DNA of 58,686 nucleotides from JBGTIS01 sp041745535 (GTDB lineage: Bacteria; Bacteroidota; Bacteroidia; Cytophagales; Cyclobacteriaceae), in the NCBI GenBank assembly GCA_041745535.1, contig JBGTIS010000315.1, positions 1 to 58,686 on the forward strand, given 5' to 3'. The position numbers and the translations under genes were made by a program. Of this stretch, positions 35,195-44,250 are shown piece by piece; within the stretch, counting starts at the first letter, position 1; each line of letters opens with the position of its first letter. Under the pieces are notes generated by a model, which was given only the letters and a program-made list of their open reading frames with translations, made no database searches and was not told the origin of the DNA.

Positions 35195-35827
35195 ATGGTA
35201 AAGAGAGAAAAATGGATACTGATATTTACTTTTGCGGTAATAACCCTCGCGACCTTACCCAATCAGGTTAATGCCCAGGAGGCCCGTACGGGTGTAAAAG
35301 GTGGAATTAACATAAGTAACCTGTACATAAACGAGGTAGATGACGAAAATGCCCGCATTGGGTTTAATCTTGGCTTGTATACGCAAATTCCCCTGCTTGG
35401 CGACTTTTTGTGCCTACAGCCTGAAATTATGTACTCCACAAAGGGTGCCCGTGCTACTTACGATGTAGTTACTTTTCAGGGTGAATCCAAGTTTAACCTG
35501 AATTATATTGATGTGCCTGTGCTGGCCACTTTAAAGTTAGGTGATGCGGCCGAAATTAATCTGGGCCCCTATTTTTCTTATCTGATTGGCGCTAATGTAT
35601 CGACAGACGGTGAATTGGGTTCAGGCGTATCAGAAGTGAAAAGAGAAAATTTAGCCAAATTTGATGTGGGTTTAACGGCCGGTTTCGCGCTGAATTTTGG
35701 AACATTCTCTGTCGGTACCCGCTACAATTATGGCTTACGAAAAATAGCTGACACTTCAGAAGCTGAATTATTTCTGGGTGATGCTAAAAATTCAGTAGCG
35801 CAGGTTTATGCGGCGTTCGGATTATAA
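35195..35827 (+). CDS. Outer-membrane beta-barrel (porin-like) protein
   Basis: I use ATG 35195 (210 residues) since the upstream frame opens at a TTG and the putative promoter at 35138 leaves little leader for it. A signal peptide ends at VNAQ. The mature part is an 8-stranded barrel of the OmpW/OMP_b-brl type (GVKGGINISNLYI, LCLQPEIMYSTKGARATYD, LGPYFSYLIGA) ending in YAAFGL. It pairs with a similar gene 81 bp downstream. Confidence 0.88.
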   Translation: MVKREKWILIFTFAVITLATLPNQVNAQEARTGVKGGINISNLYINEVDDENARIGFNLGLYTQIPLLGDFLCLQPEIMYSTKGARATYDVVTFQGESKFNLNYIDVPVLATLKLGDAAEINLGPYFSYLIGANVSTDGELGSGVSEVKRENLAKFDVGLTAGFALNFGTFSVGTRYNYGLRKIADTSEAELFLGDAKNSVAQVYAAFGL

Positions 35828-35908
35828 CTAAACAATTTTGCCATTTATTTAATTTATTATACTTAAAACAATTTTTATAGAATTTTAACCATCCTAAAAA
35901 TTTTTAAT

Positions 35909-36535
35909 ATGAAAAAAATTTCAATCTTTATTTTAGCATTTCTTTTAGTTGGAGGGGCCGCATTCGCGCAGGATCAAAATATTTTTACCATTGGACCTAA
36001 AATAGGAATAAGTAGTTCAAAAATAAACTTTGATCAAACAGACAGGGTACAAGCAGGCGATGCACGAGTAGGCTTTCATGCCGGGCTTTTTACCCGTTTA
36101 ACATTTGACAACTTTTATCTTCAGCCTGAAGCCTATTTTATTTCCGCGGGAGGAACGATTAAAATCGCCGATACCGGTACACAGAACTACAACCGGATTA
36201 CCAAGCTGACTTATAATCGCCTGGATGTACCGGTATTGTTTGGTATTATTGCCGCAGACTTTCTCAGAATCAATGTAGGCCCGGTTTTTAGCCTTGTATT
36301 AAATACAGACGCTCGTAATGACGGTACTTTTGAGGACGTAAAGACCAATTATAAAAATTCCAGGGTAGCTTATCAGGCAGGTTTAGGCGTAGATATTGGA
36401 AACCTAACTGTTGATTTGCGTTATGAAGGTAATTTAAGCAAATTTGGTACTGGTATAAATGTAGGCAATACTGAAATCGATACCGATTTGAGAGCCAGCC
36501 AGTTATTATTAAGCTTAGGATTTAAACTATTCTAG
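35909..36535 (+). CDS. Outer-membrane beta-barrel (porin-like) protein
   Basis: A 208-residue homologue of its upstream neighbour with the same plan: signal peptide ending AFAQ, then IGPKIGISSSKINF, FYLQPEAYFISAGGTI and INVGPVFSLVLN, and a final LLSLGFKLF with terminal Phe. It may be a tandem duplicate. No TGGCA-like element precedes it, so it may be transcribed with the upstream gene. Confidence 0.88.
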   Translation: MKKISIFILAFLLVGGAAFAQDQNIFTIGPKIGISSSKINFDQTDRVQAGDARVGFHAGLFTRLTFDNFYLQPEAYFISAGGTIKIADTGTQNYNRITKLTYNRLDVPVLFGIIAADFLRINVGPVFSLVLNTDARNDGTFEDVKTNYKNSRVAYQAGLGVDIGNLTVDLRYEGNLSKFGTGINVGNTEIDTDLRASQLLLSLGFKLF

Positions 36536-36558
36536 CAACAGACAGATAAAACATAAAA

Positions 36559-36606
36559 AAATCCACTGGATGATTATCAGATATCATATTCAGTGGATTT
36601 CTTTTT
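36559..36606. terminator. Bidirectional terminator
   Basis: AAATCCACTG and CAGTGGATTT are perfect 10-base arms with a 22-nt loop and T/A runs on either side. It lies between the convergent barrel gene and the NtrC-type regulator gene. Confidence 0.8.
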
Positions 36607-36633
36607 TATTGATTATTGAAAAAGTAAAAGCTT

Positions 36634-38004
36634 TTATAAATTAATATCGTAGGCTTTTAATTTATTATAAAGCGTTTTACGGTCGATGTTCAGTACTTCG
36701 GCTGCCCTGGTTTTATTATATCCGGTTTTCTCCAGCACACTGATAATCGCGTTTCTTTCCGCGTTTTCAGAAACACTCTTCAGGTTGGTAGGATCAAATT
36801 CGTCATCCATATTATTATCAAAGAAAGTAGGGGAAATTATTTCCTGAGGCAACGATTCCAGCGTAACCAGGTTTCCCAAGGTAAGCAACACCGATCTTTT
36901 TACCACGTTTTGAAGTTCGCGTAAGTTTCCATGCCAGTAATGATCTTTAAGCTTTTCTTTTACCTCTTCATCAAAGCCCTCTACTGATTTCCCTAACTGG
37001 TCATTGGCGAGTTCCAGGAAATGATCAGCAAACAATAAAATGTCGGCTTTGCGCTCACGCAAAGGAGAAAGTTCAATTTTAAATTCGTTCAGCCTGTGGT
37101 AAAGGTCTTCTCTGAATTTGCCTTCACGCACCGATTCTTTCAAATCTTCGTTGGTAGCGGCAATAATTCTGACATCGATAGAAATATCAGTTACGCCCCC
37201 TATTTTTTTGATTTTTCTTTCCTGAAGCACCCGCAACAACCGCATTTGGTTTTCATAAGAAAGGTTACCGATTTCATCCAGAAAAAGGGTGCCTCCATCC
37301 GCTATTTCGAAACTTCCTTTCTTATCGGCAATAGCACCGGTAAAAGACCCCTTTAAATGCCCGAAAAGCTCGCTACCAGCGAGTTCCTTGGGTAAGGCCC
37401 CACAGTCGATAGCCACGAAAGGCTTACTGCCTCTGGGGCTATTCTGATGGATGGCATTGGCCACAAATTCTTTTCCTGTTCCGGTCTCTCCAATAATGAT
37501 GACCGACATGTTGGTAGGGGCAATCAGGTTAATATGTTTCTGAAGTACTTCGGCCGCACGGCTTTTCCCGAACAGATACTTCTTGCTTTTGGCGGTTTTT
37601 CCGCGATCATCTTCTTTAGATGAAACAACAGAAGCTTTTTCAGCCTTTTTGGCTAACGCGTTTTTAATAGTATGCAGTATTTCGTCGGGGTACAGGGGTT
37701 TTGTCACATAATCGTAGGCGCCGTGTTTTACCGTTAATACGGCCGTTTTTACGTCGGAATAGCCGGTTATGATAATCACTGCTGTTTCCGGACTTAAAAT
37801 TTTAATTTTCTGTAATACTTCTAACCCATTTGCGTCAGGTAGTTTAAAGTCACAAAGCACAAGATCATATTTTGTTTCGCGTACAGTTTGAAGTGCTTCG
37901 GAAGCCCGGTGGGCCGTTGAGGTACTGAAATTATTTTTGGTAAGAAATCTGTCTAAGAGCATACAGATGTCCTTGTCATCATCAACAATCAGGATTTTTT
38001 CCAT
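36634..38004 (-). CDS. NtrC-family sigma-54-dependent response regulator
   Basis: A 456-residue activator. The receiver has D52 (LVLCDFKLPDANG). The AAA+ domain has Walker A GETGTGKE (172-179) and Walker B GGTLFLDEIG (237-246). The sigma-54-contact loop is GSFTGA (219-224), where the family standard is GAFTGA. A Fis-type HTH ends the protein (EKTGYNKTRAAEVLNIDRKT). It likely works with the nearby kinase and receivers and needs RpoN, which is not in the window. The 38048 receiver gene lies just upstream on the same strand. Confidence 0.95.
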   Translation of the reverse strand: MEKILIVDDDKDICMLLDRFLTKNNFSTSTAHRASEALQTVRETKYDLVLCDFKLPDANGLEVLQKIKILSPETAVIIITGYSDVKTAVLTVKHGAYDYVTKPLYPDEILHTIKNALAKKAEKASVVSSKEDDRGKTAKSKKYLFGKSRAAEVLQKHINLIAPTNMSVIIIGETGTGKEFVANAIHQNSPRGSKPFVAIDCGALPKELAGSELFGHLKGSFTGAIADKKGSFEIADGGTLFLDEIGNLSYENQMRLLRVLQERKIKKIGGVTDISIDVRIIAATNEDLKESVREGKFREDLYHRLNEFKIELSPLRERKADILLFADHFLELANDQLGKSVEGFDEEVKEKLKDHYWHGNLRELQNVVKRSVLLTLGNLVTLESLPQEIISPTFFDNNMDDEFDPTNLKSVSENAERNAIISVLEKTGYNKTRAAEVLNIDRKTLYNKLKAYDINL

Positions 38005-38047
38005 TTTTTCACGAGCGGTTTAATAGTAATGTCTTTAACAAAAATGC

Positions 38048-38410
38048 CTATATTTCTACTGTTTCCAATGCTTCTTCAATTTTTTGTCTGTTAAAAGGTT
38101 TGCCAATGAAAAAATCTACGCCTTCTCTACTAGCCCGCTGCCTTTCGCTTACTCCGTCATAAGCGCTAATTATTATTATTTTTACATAATAATCTGATGA
38201 CCTTATTTTAGGAATAATTTCAAACCCAACACCATCGGGTAAGTTTAAATCTAAAAATATGGCATGGAAGGCGGTGTCTTCCAATTGTTTTAGCCCATCT
38301 TCCAAGTTATAAGCACATTTAGTTTCATAACCATACTTTCTTAAAATTCCTGACAACAAAAGGCATATTTCCTCCTCATCATCCACTATCAAAATACTTT
38401 TTTTAAGCAT
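38048..38410 (-). CDS. Single-domain response regulator (receiver only)
   Basis: A 120-residue receiver with D54 (IFLDLNLPDGVG), acidic D10-D11 and Lys in FFIGKPFNRQ. No output domain. It precedes the NtrC-type gene by 43 bp on the same strand and is probably its partner in a phosphorelay. Confidence 0.94.
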   Translation of the reverse strand: MLKKSILIVDDEEEICLLLSGILRKYGYETKCAYNLEDGLKQLEDTAFHAIFLDLNLPDGVGFEIIPKIRSSDYYVKIIIISAYDGVSERQRASREGVDFFIGKPFNRQKIEEALETVEI

Positions 38411-38479
38411 ATATTAAGAAATTAAAATCTATCATTTCGCAAATTGGGTTTGTTAAGAAACATTAAAAATAGTGCCCTT

Positions 38480-38494
38480 AACCGCAAGGCGGTT
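38480..38494 (+). other. GC-rich hairpin of unknown role
   Basis: AACCGC and GCGGTT with an AAG loop, followed by a T-rich stretch. It is 70 bp upstream of the 38048-38410 receiver and does not follow a known gene on this strand. It could be a terminator of an unrecognised small transcript. Confidence 0.35.
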
Positions 38495-38624
38495 TCTATT
38501 TTTTCGGAACCCTCGTTATTTGCTTAAAATCAATTGATTTACTGGAAATTAAGAAAAATACATGCTTATTAAGTTCAAATTTACAAATCTCTACTATAAT
38601 AATAACTATAATTTTTTAATAATC

Positions 38625-38640
38625 GTAGAAAATTTTCTAC
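38625..38640. promoter_or_regulatory. GTAGA/TCTAC palindrome upstream of a small membrane-protein gene
   Basis: GTAGAAAATTTTCTAC is a perfect 16-bp dyad (GTAGA, 6 bp, TCTAC) followed by ACAAAC, close to the half-site pattern of the elements at 35016 and 44252. It is 107 bp upstream of TGGCAC at 38747. Confidence 0.55.
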
Positions 38641-38746
38641 AAACAAGGGTATTAATTGCTCATCGAAAATCTCGCGCATTACCGTAGCTTTTAAAAAGTA
38701 CAGAGAATGGAAACAATTTCTTACTATAGCTGCCTGATTTTATTAT

Positions 38747-38761
38747 TGGCACACCTTTTTC
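38747..38761 (+). promoter_or_regulatory. Sigma-54-like promoter element
   Basis: TGGCACACCTTTTTC has a perfect -24 TGGCAC and a T-rich, GC-less -12 part. It is about 38 bp upstream of the ATG at 38799. Confidence 0.4.
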
Positions 38762-38798
38762 CTAAAGATTAGCTGGAATCGACAAACACTAAACTTTT

Positions 38799-38945
38799 AT
38801 GGACCTTCTTTTCTTAATCGTAATTATTCTGGTAATTGGATGGTTGCTGGGTTTTTTTGTTTTTGATGCAGGTGCCCTTATTCACATTATACTGGTAGCT
38901 GCCATAATAGCTTTACTATTACGACTAATTCGTGGCCCTAGGTAA
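38799..38945 (+). CDS. Small two-TM stress-type membrane protein (lmo0937/DUF5670-like)
   Basis: 48 residues, two hydrophobic helices and a basic tail (FDAGALIHIILVAAIIALLL then RLIRGPR). The layout is that of the lmo0937/DUF5670 family of tiny membrane proteins often induced by stress. It has a sigma-54-like element upstream. No known mechanism. Confidence 0.75.
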   Translation: MDLLFLIVIILVIGWLLGFFVFDAGALIHIILVAAIIALLLRLIRGPR

Positions 38946-38993
38946 AGTTTAAGTGTTATAACTGATTTTTTGGATATTGAAAAATGGTAAAGC

Positions 38994-39245
38994 ATGACTA
39001 CAACAAAATTTAGAAATTTGTCCATGAGCATACAGTCATCGTATTTGTGGATTAGCGGAGAATATTTAGGAAAAATTGATGACAATTCTACCACCTTTAT
39101 TCTCTATGCCCTGTATGGTTTTTTTGTGGAAGTAGAGTTCGCCCCTGATTCTGATCAGGTAGAAAACATTAAAATTCTGGATGCCGATCAGGTAATCAAA
39201 AAATATTTAAATCAAATAACATTACCTGAAAAACTAATTGTTTAG
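38994..39245 (+). CDS. Small hypothetical protein
   Basis: 83 residues, mixed alpha-beta (TFILYALYGFFVEVEFAPDS, ILDADQVIKKYLNQITLPEK). I do not recognise it. It has a plausible ATG, a later ATG at residue 11, and follows the small membrane protein by 48 bp on the same strand. It may belong to its operon. Confidence 0.6.
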   Translation: MTTTKFRNLSMSIQSSYLWISGEYLGKIDDNSTTFILYALYGFFVEVEFAPDSDQVENIKILDADQVIKKYLNQITLPEKLIV

Positions 39246-39329
39246 CTAATTTATTTTTTAAAGCAACAACCGAAAAATCCTTCCTGTTTCCACTCCATTT
39301 TACACTGCTTTTGTATTGATTTTGATAGC

Positions 39330-39346
39330 TTGGATACTGTATCCAA
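39330..39346. promoter_or_regulatory. 17-bp palindrome upstream of the BrkB-family gene
   Basis: TTGGATAC, one centre base, GTATCCAA is a perfect dyad about 50 bp before the ATG at 39395. It is likely an operator; the protein is unknown. It does not match the GTAGA/TCTAC motif. Confidence 0.55.
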
Positions 39347-39394
39347 ATAGGTGGTGCGTGATATGAATTTTTCATTCAATAAATATTAGACTAT

Positions 39395-40342
39395 ATGAAA
39401 TTTCGAAAATTTAATATAAAACATATTTTTTCTCTCTTAAAGCAGACTTACCAGGAATGGAATGAAGACGAGCCTTTCAGAGAAAGTGCTATTCTGGCGT
39501 ATTATGCCATTTTTTCTTTGCCTGCCTTAATGATTATTGTTACCAATGTAGCTGGTTTGTTCTTTGACTCAAAAGAAGCCGTACAAGGAGAGATTTCCTC
39601 GCAAATTAGCAATATGATCGGGCAGGAAGCGGCTGAGTCGGTTGTAGCCATGATTGGAAATGCCAGCGAAAATAATAATACTATTATTGCTATTGTTATT
39701 GGTGTGGGTACTTTATTATTCGGTGCCACAGGGGTATTTTATCAACTGCAGATGACATTAAATAAGATATGGGGCGTTGAGATTAAACCTAAGAAAGCTG
39801 GTATAAAAAAGCTGGCCATTGACCGGGCCACTTCATTGGGTATCATACTGGCCATTGGTTTTTTATTATTGATTTCCCTTTCTATCAGTGCCTTATTATC
39901 CGGATTAAGCGGTTGGATCAGCAGGCAGTTGCCCGAAGTTTTTGTTTATGGAATGTATGTTGTCGATTTTCTGTTTTCGCTTAGCGTAATTACGTTGCTA
40001 TTCGCGCTTATTTATAAAATTCTCCCCGATGTTGAAATATCATGGAAAGCGGTTTGGCTCGGCTCAATTGTAACAGCCATCCTGTTTGTAATTGGAAAAT
40101 TCGCTCTTGGAATATATTTTGGAAAATCAGATCCGGCATCGGTATATGGCGCGGCAGGATCGGTCATCCTTATTTTACTATGGGTTTCCTACTCAGGTCT
40201 GATATTCTTTTTTGGGGCAGAATTCACCCAGGTTTTTGCCAAAGCATACGGCTTCAAAATTGAACCCTCCAGTTTTGCGCAACGTACCGCTAAATTCCGG
40301 CTCAGAGATATGGAAGCCCATGAGAAAAAAGAAAACGCTTAA
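39395..40342 (+). CDS. YihY/BrkB-family inner-membrane protein
   Basis: A 315-residue protein with about six TM helices and the family marks FRESAILAYYAIFSLPALM, LLFGATGVFYQLQMTLNKIW and GAAGSVILILLWVSYSGLIF. The family is widespread and has been tied to lipid transport across the inner membrane, though its exact function is debated. It sits in the stress district and has a palindrome upstream. Confidence 0.92.
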   Translation: MKFRKFNIKHIFSLLKQTYQEWNEDEPFRESAILAYYAIFSLPALMIIVTNVAGLFFDSKEAVQGEISSQISNMIGQEAAESVVAMIGNASENNNTIIAIVIGVGTLLFGATGVFYQLQMTLNKIWGVEIKPKKAGIKKLAIDRATSLGIILAIGFLLLISLSISALLSGLSGWISRQLPEVFVYGMYVVDFLFSLSVITLLFALIYKILPDVEISWKAVWLGSIVTAILFVIGKFALGIYFGKSDPASVYGAAGSVILILLWVSYSGLIFFFGAEFTQVFAKAYGFKIEPSSFAQRTAKFRLRDMEAHEKKENA

Positions 40343-40438
40343 CTGTTTGGGCTTTATCGCTTAAACTCATTTTACACAATACATATATAGAAAGCCTGAA
40401 CCACCCTGAATGAGAAGATGCTGGTACAGGCTTTTTTA

Positions 40439-41488
40439 TTATACTTCTTCTAACTTTTCTTTAGCATCTTCCTGCTCTTGTTTATCGGCTTCGGGGACTT
40501 TTTCATTTTCCTCTACATTGTCGGTATACACCAGGGTAATACAAATGGGAAAATGGTCGGACCCAATATGCGGTAACACACACAAATCGCAAAGCTTAAA
40601 ATGACGTGAGTGAAATACATGATCTAGCGGCCACCTGAAAAAGAAATAGTTGGCGTGAAAAGTATTGAAAAAACCACGACCAATTCGAGGGTCGAGCAAT
40701 CCACTTACTTTCTGAAATAAATTGGTGGTATAAGACCAGGCTACATCATTCAGGTCGCCAGCCACTATTACGGGCATATCCAGCTTTTTAGCCATTTTTC
40801 CTACCACTATGAGTTCCGCGTCCCTTTCCAGAGAACTTTCATTCTCAGAGGGGCTGGGAGGCTTAGGATGGATGCCGAAAAATTTGACTACTTTCCCATT
40901 TCGCAGGGTAACGTTGGTATGGATAGAAGGCACGTCATCCTCGATTAGAAATTTTACTTTGGAGTTTTCGAGTTTTAATTTTGAATACAATAAAATACCA
41001 TAAGTATTATTTTGTGGATAATGCACATGGTACTGGTATTTGCTTTCCAGAGGTACTAGGGCATCCTGCCATTTCTGGTCCGTTTCAACCATCAGTAACA
41101 GATCAGGATCTACTTTATTAATTACTTCCAGGCATTTGTTATAGTGTTTATTGTACTGTAATACATTGCAGGCCATAAGGGTTATTTTATCTTTCTCTCG
41201 CGCATCCCTATCGGCATCTGCTACCTCACAGGAATAGACTGCCGTATAGGGTAACATTACGTACCCGAGGAATGCCGCCGAACACCCTAACAATACCATA
41301 AAGCTAATTTCCCAGAAGTTGAAGTTTTCGTATTGTAACCAATATACTAGCAGCCAAACCAAAACTAATATTGAAAGTTGAATATGCATAAAATCAAAAA
41401 CACGAATCATCCAGTGTTCTAATTTTATAAGATGAATGAACGAACCTACAATTAAAAAAAGCCCGGAAATTATAAGAAATGTCTGCAT
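40439..41488 (-). CDS. Endonuclease/exonuclease/phosphatase-family protein with N-terminal TM helices
   Basis: 349 residues. Three TM helices in the first 90 residues are followed by an EEP catalytic domain: TLMACNVLQYNKHY, LLLMVETDQKW, FGIHPKPPSPS, VIVAGDLNDVAW, WPLDHVFHS and the final GSDHFPICIT, so catalytic Asp, Asn and His are present. The tail is acidic. The EEP domain probably faces the periplasm. Substrate (nucleic acid, phosphoinositide or sphingolipid) is unknown. A second such protein is at 51218. Confidence 0.9.
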   Translation of the reverse strand: MQTFLIISGLFLIVGSFIHLIKLEHWMIRVFDFMHIQLSILVLVWLLVYWLQYENFNFWEISFMVLLGCSAAFLGYVMLPYTAVYSCEVADADRDAREKDKITLMACNVLQYNKHYNKCLEVINKVDPDLLLMVETDQKWQDALVPLESKYQYHVHYPQNNTYGILLYSKLKLENSKVKFLIEDDVPSIHTNVTLRNGKVVKFFGIHPKPPSPSENESSLERDAELIVVGKMAKKLDMPVIVAGDLNDVAWSYTTNLFQKVSGLLDPRIGRGFFNTFHANYFFFRWPLDHVFHSRHFKLCDLCVLPHIGSDHFPICITLVYTDNVEENEKVPEADKQEQEDAKEKLEEV

Positions 41489-41983
41489 GAAAAATTAAAA
41501 TTCCTATGGTCTACTACGATCTGATATAATTGTATAGATGCTGCTATTTATGTATAAATATTAAAAAACGCAATAACCTTTCACTGTCTAGGGAATGTTT
41601 CCACAGGATGTAGAAATTACTCATCACCTGGGGGTTCCTGTACTGAATTTTTAACCCGGAACCAACCGATAAAAAAATCACTAAAATCCGATAGCAGGAC
41701 CTGTTAGATAGGATAACAGAAAGAAATTAGTTCTCTGGCACCATTTTTCTAAATAATAAGGTATAGCCGGAAGCTTTTTCAACTCTGTTTTGTACTTTTT
41801 AACTTTTCCGGTTGTTTTGAAGTGCGCGACATCGCCAGATTTTTTCAAACAAAATCGCGGTTTAATCTTTTTTGGATCGGTTCAATCAATTATGCCAGAC
41901 ACAATGCTTATAAACCTGCTTAATACTGAATAATGGAATTTTTAATTGATGTAGGAAAGGTTAAGTCAATTGCTGATAAAAAA
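41489..41983. other. AT-rich intergenic DNA with no gene seen
   Basis: No recognisable reading frame over about 20 codons and no RNA motif was found. One isolated half-site (TGTAGA) appears near 41600, but without its partner. Confidence 0.4.
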
Positions 41984-42012
41984 TAAACCCAGACATTTGC
42001 CTGGGTTTTTTA
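41984..42012. terminator. Bidirectional terminator
   Basis: AAACCCAG and CTGGGTTT with a 9-nt loop, with T runs on both strands. It lies about 90 bp past the stop of the minus-strand DUF1328 gene and likely ends that transcript. Confidence 0.75.
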
Positions 42013-42100
42013 ATCTAATCATTCATCTATATTGTTAATCATTGCTTAACTGGTAACCTGCACTGATTAATGCATTCTCTTAACGTAAGTGCCATAGAGG

Positions 42101-42262
42101 TCACCTTCGTACCAATCCTACCACCAATGATACAATAAATAATACTAAAAATATAAAGAATAAAACTTTTGCGATTCCAGCAGCACCAGCCGCTACACCG
42201 CCAAAACCAAAAATAGAGGCGATGATCGCAACAACTAGAAATATTAATGTCCAACGTAGCAT
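42101..42262 (-). CDS. DUF1328 (YtjA-like) small membrane protein
   Basis: 53 residues with two TM helices (MLRWTLIFLVVAIIASIFGF and VLFFIFLVLFIVSLVVGL) and the GFGGVAAGAAGIAK turn between, matching the DUF1328 consensus. Such proteins are abundant under stress in several phyla. A TGGTAT sigma-54-like element lies about 42 bp upstream. Confidence 0.9.
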   Translation of the reverse strand: MLRWTLIFLVVAIIASIFGFGGVAAGAAGIAKVLFFIFLVLFIVSLVVGLVRR

Positions 42263-42303
42263 AGCAATAGATTTAAGTTAGTAAAAAATTTATAGTGCAA
42301 TGT

Positions 42304-42318
42304 GGAAATATCATACCA
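42304..42318 (-). promoter_or_regulatory. Weak sigma-54-like element upstream of DUF1328
   Basis: On the minus strand TGGTATGATATTTCC shares TGG-AT and TTTC spacing with the elements at 35138 and 38747. The GTAGA/TCTAC palindrome is not found in the 200 bp upstream, only a related TTAGA/TCTAA pair. Weak. Confidence 0.25.
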
Positions 42319-42713
42319 TAATTATGAAAACGGCAACCAAAACCTCAAAATTCAACGATTTGAGCCGATTTTAGAAATCACTTCTAACCACATGCCAAAA
42401 TCAATTGGTTAAAATTGTGGAATAAAATAAACAACTTTGGGTATTTAAATGGATTGATTTTACGCTCAGATTTCATCACGCGAACATCAAAAAATAATTT
42501 ACCGGGCACTCACCAAACTCCAGGCAAATACCTTATTCCCCAGGAAAATGCTGATAAGTGGGTGTAAAAAGGCGCTAAAAAAATTTTTATCAACTATGAT
42601 TGACGCAAAAACACAAGATCGGTTTTTAAGGAAGTTAATACCCTTAGCTTTTGGAACATATATTGATTTATTAGTAGCATAATAATTTTTGTTTAATTAA
42701 AATTTTTTGAGCT

Positions 42714-43109
42714 ATGACTAATACGCGAAATGAAAGTAAGCATTTAATTTTATCCGCGACCTCTATTGTAGGTACTGATGTAAAAACTCCAACGGATGAA
42801 ATTGTGGGTGAAATAAAAGACCTGATGATTGACATCGAGTCTGGGGAAATTGTGTATGCGGTTCTTTCCGTAGATTCTGGGTTTTTAGGAATGGGCAGCA
42901 AGTATTTTGCTTTGCCTTGGCAGTCGTTTGAGTTGGATACCGTAGAAGAAAAAGCGATTGTAATGGGTGTTGATAAAGAGAAACTGAAAAACTCACCAGG
43001 TTTTGATAAGGACCATTGGCCCACGCATCCACAACAGGATTTTATTGATTCTGTTTACACCCACTATGGTTTTGAGCCTTATTCTACCAGAAGAAGATCT
43101 GTAGTATAA
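42714..43109 (+). CDS. PRC-barrel domain protein
   Basis: 131 residues with a single PRC-barrel (LSATSIVGTDVKTPTDEIVG, DLMIDIESGEIVYAVLSVDS, SKYFALPWQSFELD), and a C-terminal tail ending STRRRSVV. PRC-barrels bind small ligands or RNA/protein partners and are common in stress-induced small proteins. Monocistronic, with a terminator 31 bp downstream. Confidence 0.92.
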   Translation: MTNTRNESKHLILSATSIVGTDVKTPTDEIVGEIKDLMIDIESGEIVYAVLSVDSGFLGMGSKYFALPWQSFELDTVEEKAIVMGVDKEKLKNSPGFDKDHWPTHPQQDFIDSVYTHYGFEPYSTRRRSVV

Positions 43110-43134
43110 AAGAAATAGGGTAAATACAAACCAC

Positions 43135-43168
43135 AAAAAAGGCGACTTATAAAAGAGTCGTCTTTTTT
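43135..43168 (+). terminator. Terminator after the PRC-barrel gene
   Basis: GGCGACT and AGTCGTC pair (one G-T) with an A run before and a T run after, in the correct position 26 bp after the stop. Confidence 0.8.
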
Positions 43169-43244
43169 ATTGGTAAAAATTTTCATAAAAAACCTGATAC
43201 ATTAGTGAATCAGGCAAATCGCGACAAAACTTAGTTGTATAAAA

Positions 43245-43421
43245 TTACAGTTTGCCAGAATTAGAGACTTCTTTCTTTAAAAATCGGCCCGACCTTTTTA
43301 CGTACTTCCCGCCTTTGGTTCTTTCAGTAAACAGTTTAATGCCTGCTATAATGAAGACCAGAGGAAACATCAGATAAAAAAACAATGTTCCTACCAAATC
43401 TAATATTTCCGCTATTTCCAT
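43245..43421 (-). CDS. Small membrane protein, unrecognised
   Basis: 58 residues with an acidic start, one strong TM helix (LVGTLFFYLMFPLVFIIAGI) and a basic C-terminus (RTKGGKYVKRSGRFLKKE). I do not recognise a family. The charge layout and position among similar small genes support it as real. Confidence 0.55.
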   Translation of the reverse strand: MEIAEILDLVGTLFFYLMFPLVFIIAGIKLFTERTKGGKYVKRSGRFLKKEVSNSGKL

Positions 43422-43545
43422 ATCAAAAAAGTTAACTGCTAACCAAATAAAATATTTTACAATTTAAAAGGCAACAGGTTTAAGTGAAAACTTAGGCGAA
43501 TATTAATCAAAAGCAGTTTTTTGGTATTTCAAAAAGTTGTTTTGG

Positions 43546-43806
43546 TTAATTTTCCAGCACTTCCTCTGATCCGAGCGTAACATTTCGCCTTACTAGTAAT
43601 TTAGCTATACCAATGAGTACACTGGTGGTTATGGTCCAAGCAAATGCCTGTTTCCAAGAAGTATCTCTTGAAGCGGGATTTTTTGGTGGATCTTTATGGG
43701 TAATTTGTACCCACGCTTTTTCAATAAGTTTACGGGTTACGAATGCGCTTAACAGGGTAGCGCCCGTTATAATCGCGCCTTGTAGTTTTTCTTTATCTGA
43801 GTTCAT
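43546..43806 (-). CDS. DUF4235 small membrane protein
   Basis: 86 residues with two TM helices (AIITGATLLSAFVTRKLIEK and FAWTITTSVLIGIAKLLVRR) around a Pro-rich loop (THKDPPKNPASRDTSWKQ), the usual DUF4235 layout. Function unknown; often found with stress genes. Confidence 0.88.
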   Translation of the reverse strand: MNSDKEKLQGAIITGATLLSAFVTRKLIEKAWVQITHKDPPKNPASRDTSWKQAFAWTITTSVLIGIAKLLVRRNVTLGSEEVLEN

Positions 43807-43882
43807 TTTGTGTATAATAAAGTATTAGGTTTAAAAAATTAGGCTGTGTAGGTATAGGTTATTAAAATTACTTTCAATCAAT

Positions 43883-43981
43883 TTAAATTACAAAAAAAGA
43901 CCCTATTACAACAGTGATGGTAATGAGCAAAGTCAGAATTCTGACGTGATCTCTCTTTGTGTAACTAATCAGTGTTTTCAT
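43883..43981 (-). CDS. Possible 32-residue membrane peptide
   Basis: A basic start followed by one TM helix (RILTLLITITVVIGSFFVI). Small size and no recognised family make this uncertain. It shares the orientation of the neighbouring small genes. Confidence 0.35.
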   Translation of the reverse strand: MKTLISYTKRDHVRILTLLITITVVIGSFFVI

Positions 43982-44250
43982 TTGTTATGGATTATGTGAA
44001 ACAAAAACTCATTGCGATTTAAATTATCCAATTATTTACCTAACCTATTTTTAATTACACATTCGTATGTAAGGAAAAGATAAATTTAATCGACTTTTAT
44101 ATGTATACGTCAAATTATCTTGCCAGGATCTTTTTTACTTTTTCAGACTAATCTCAAATACCCCTAAAATCAGACCCGGAACATTATTTAAAGGCCAATT
44201 AATGGATTTTTAAAGCGCTTCTGGCTTTATCTCTGAAGAAAGCGTTTTTG

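Noticed and set aside
41933..41986. A 17-codon plus-strand frame before the bidirectional terminator.
   Set aside because: Too short and without context to support translation.
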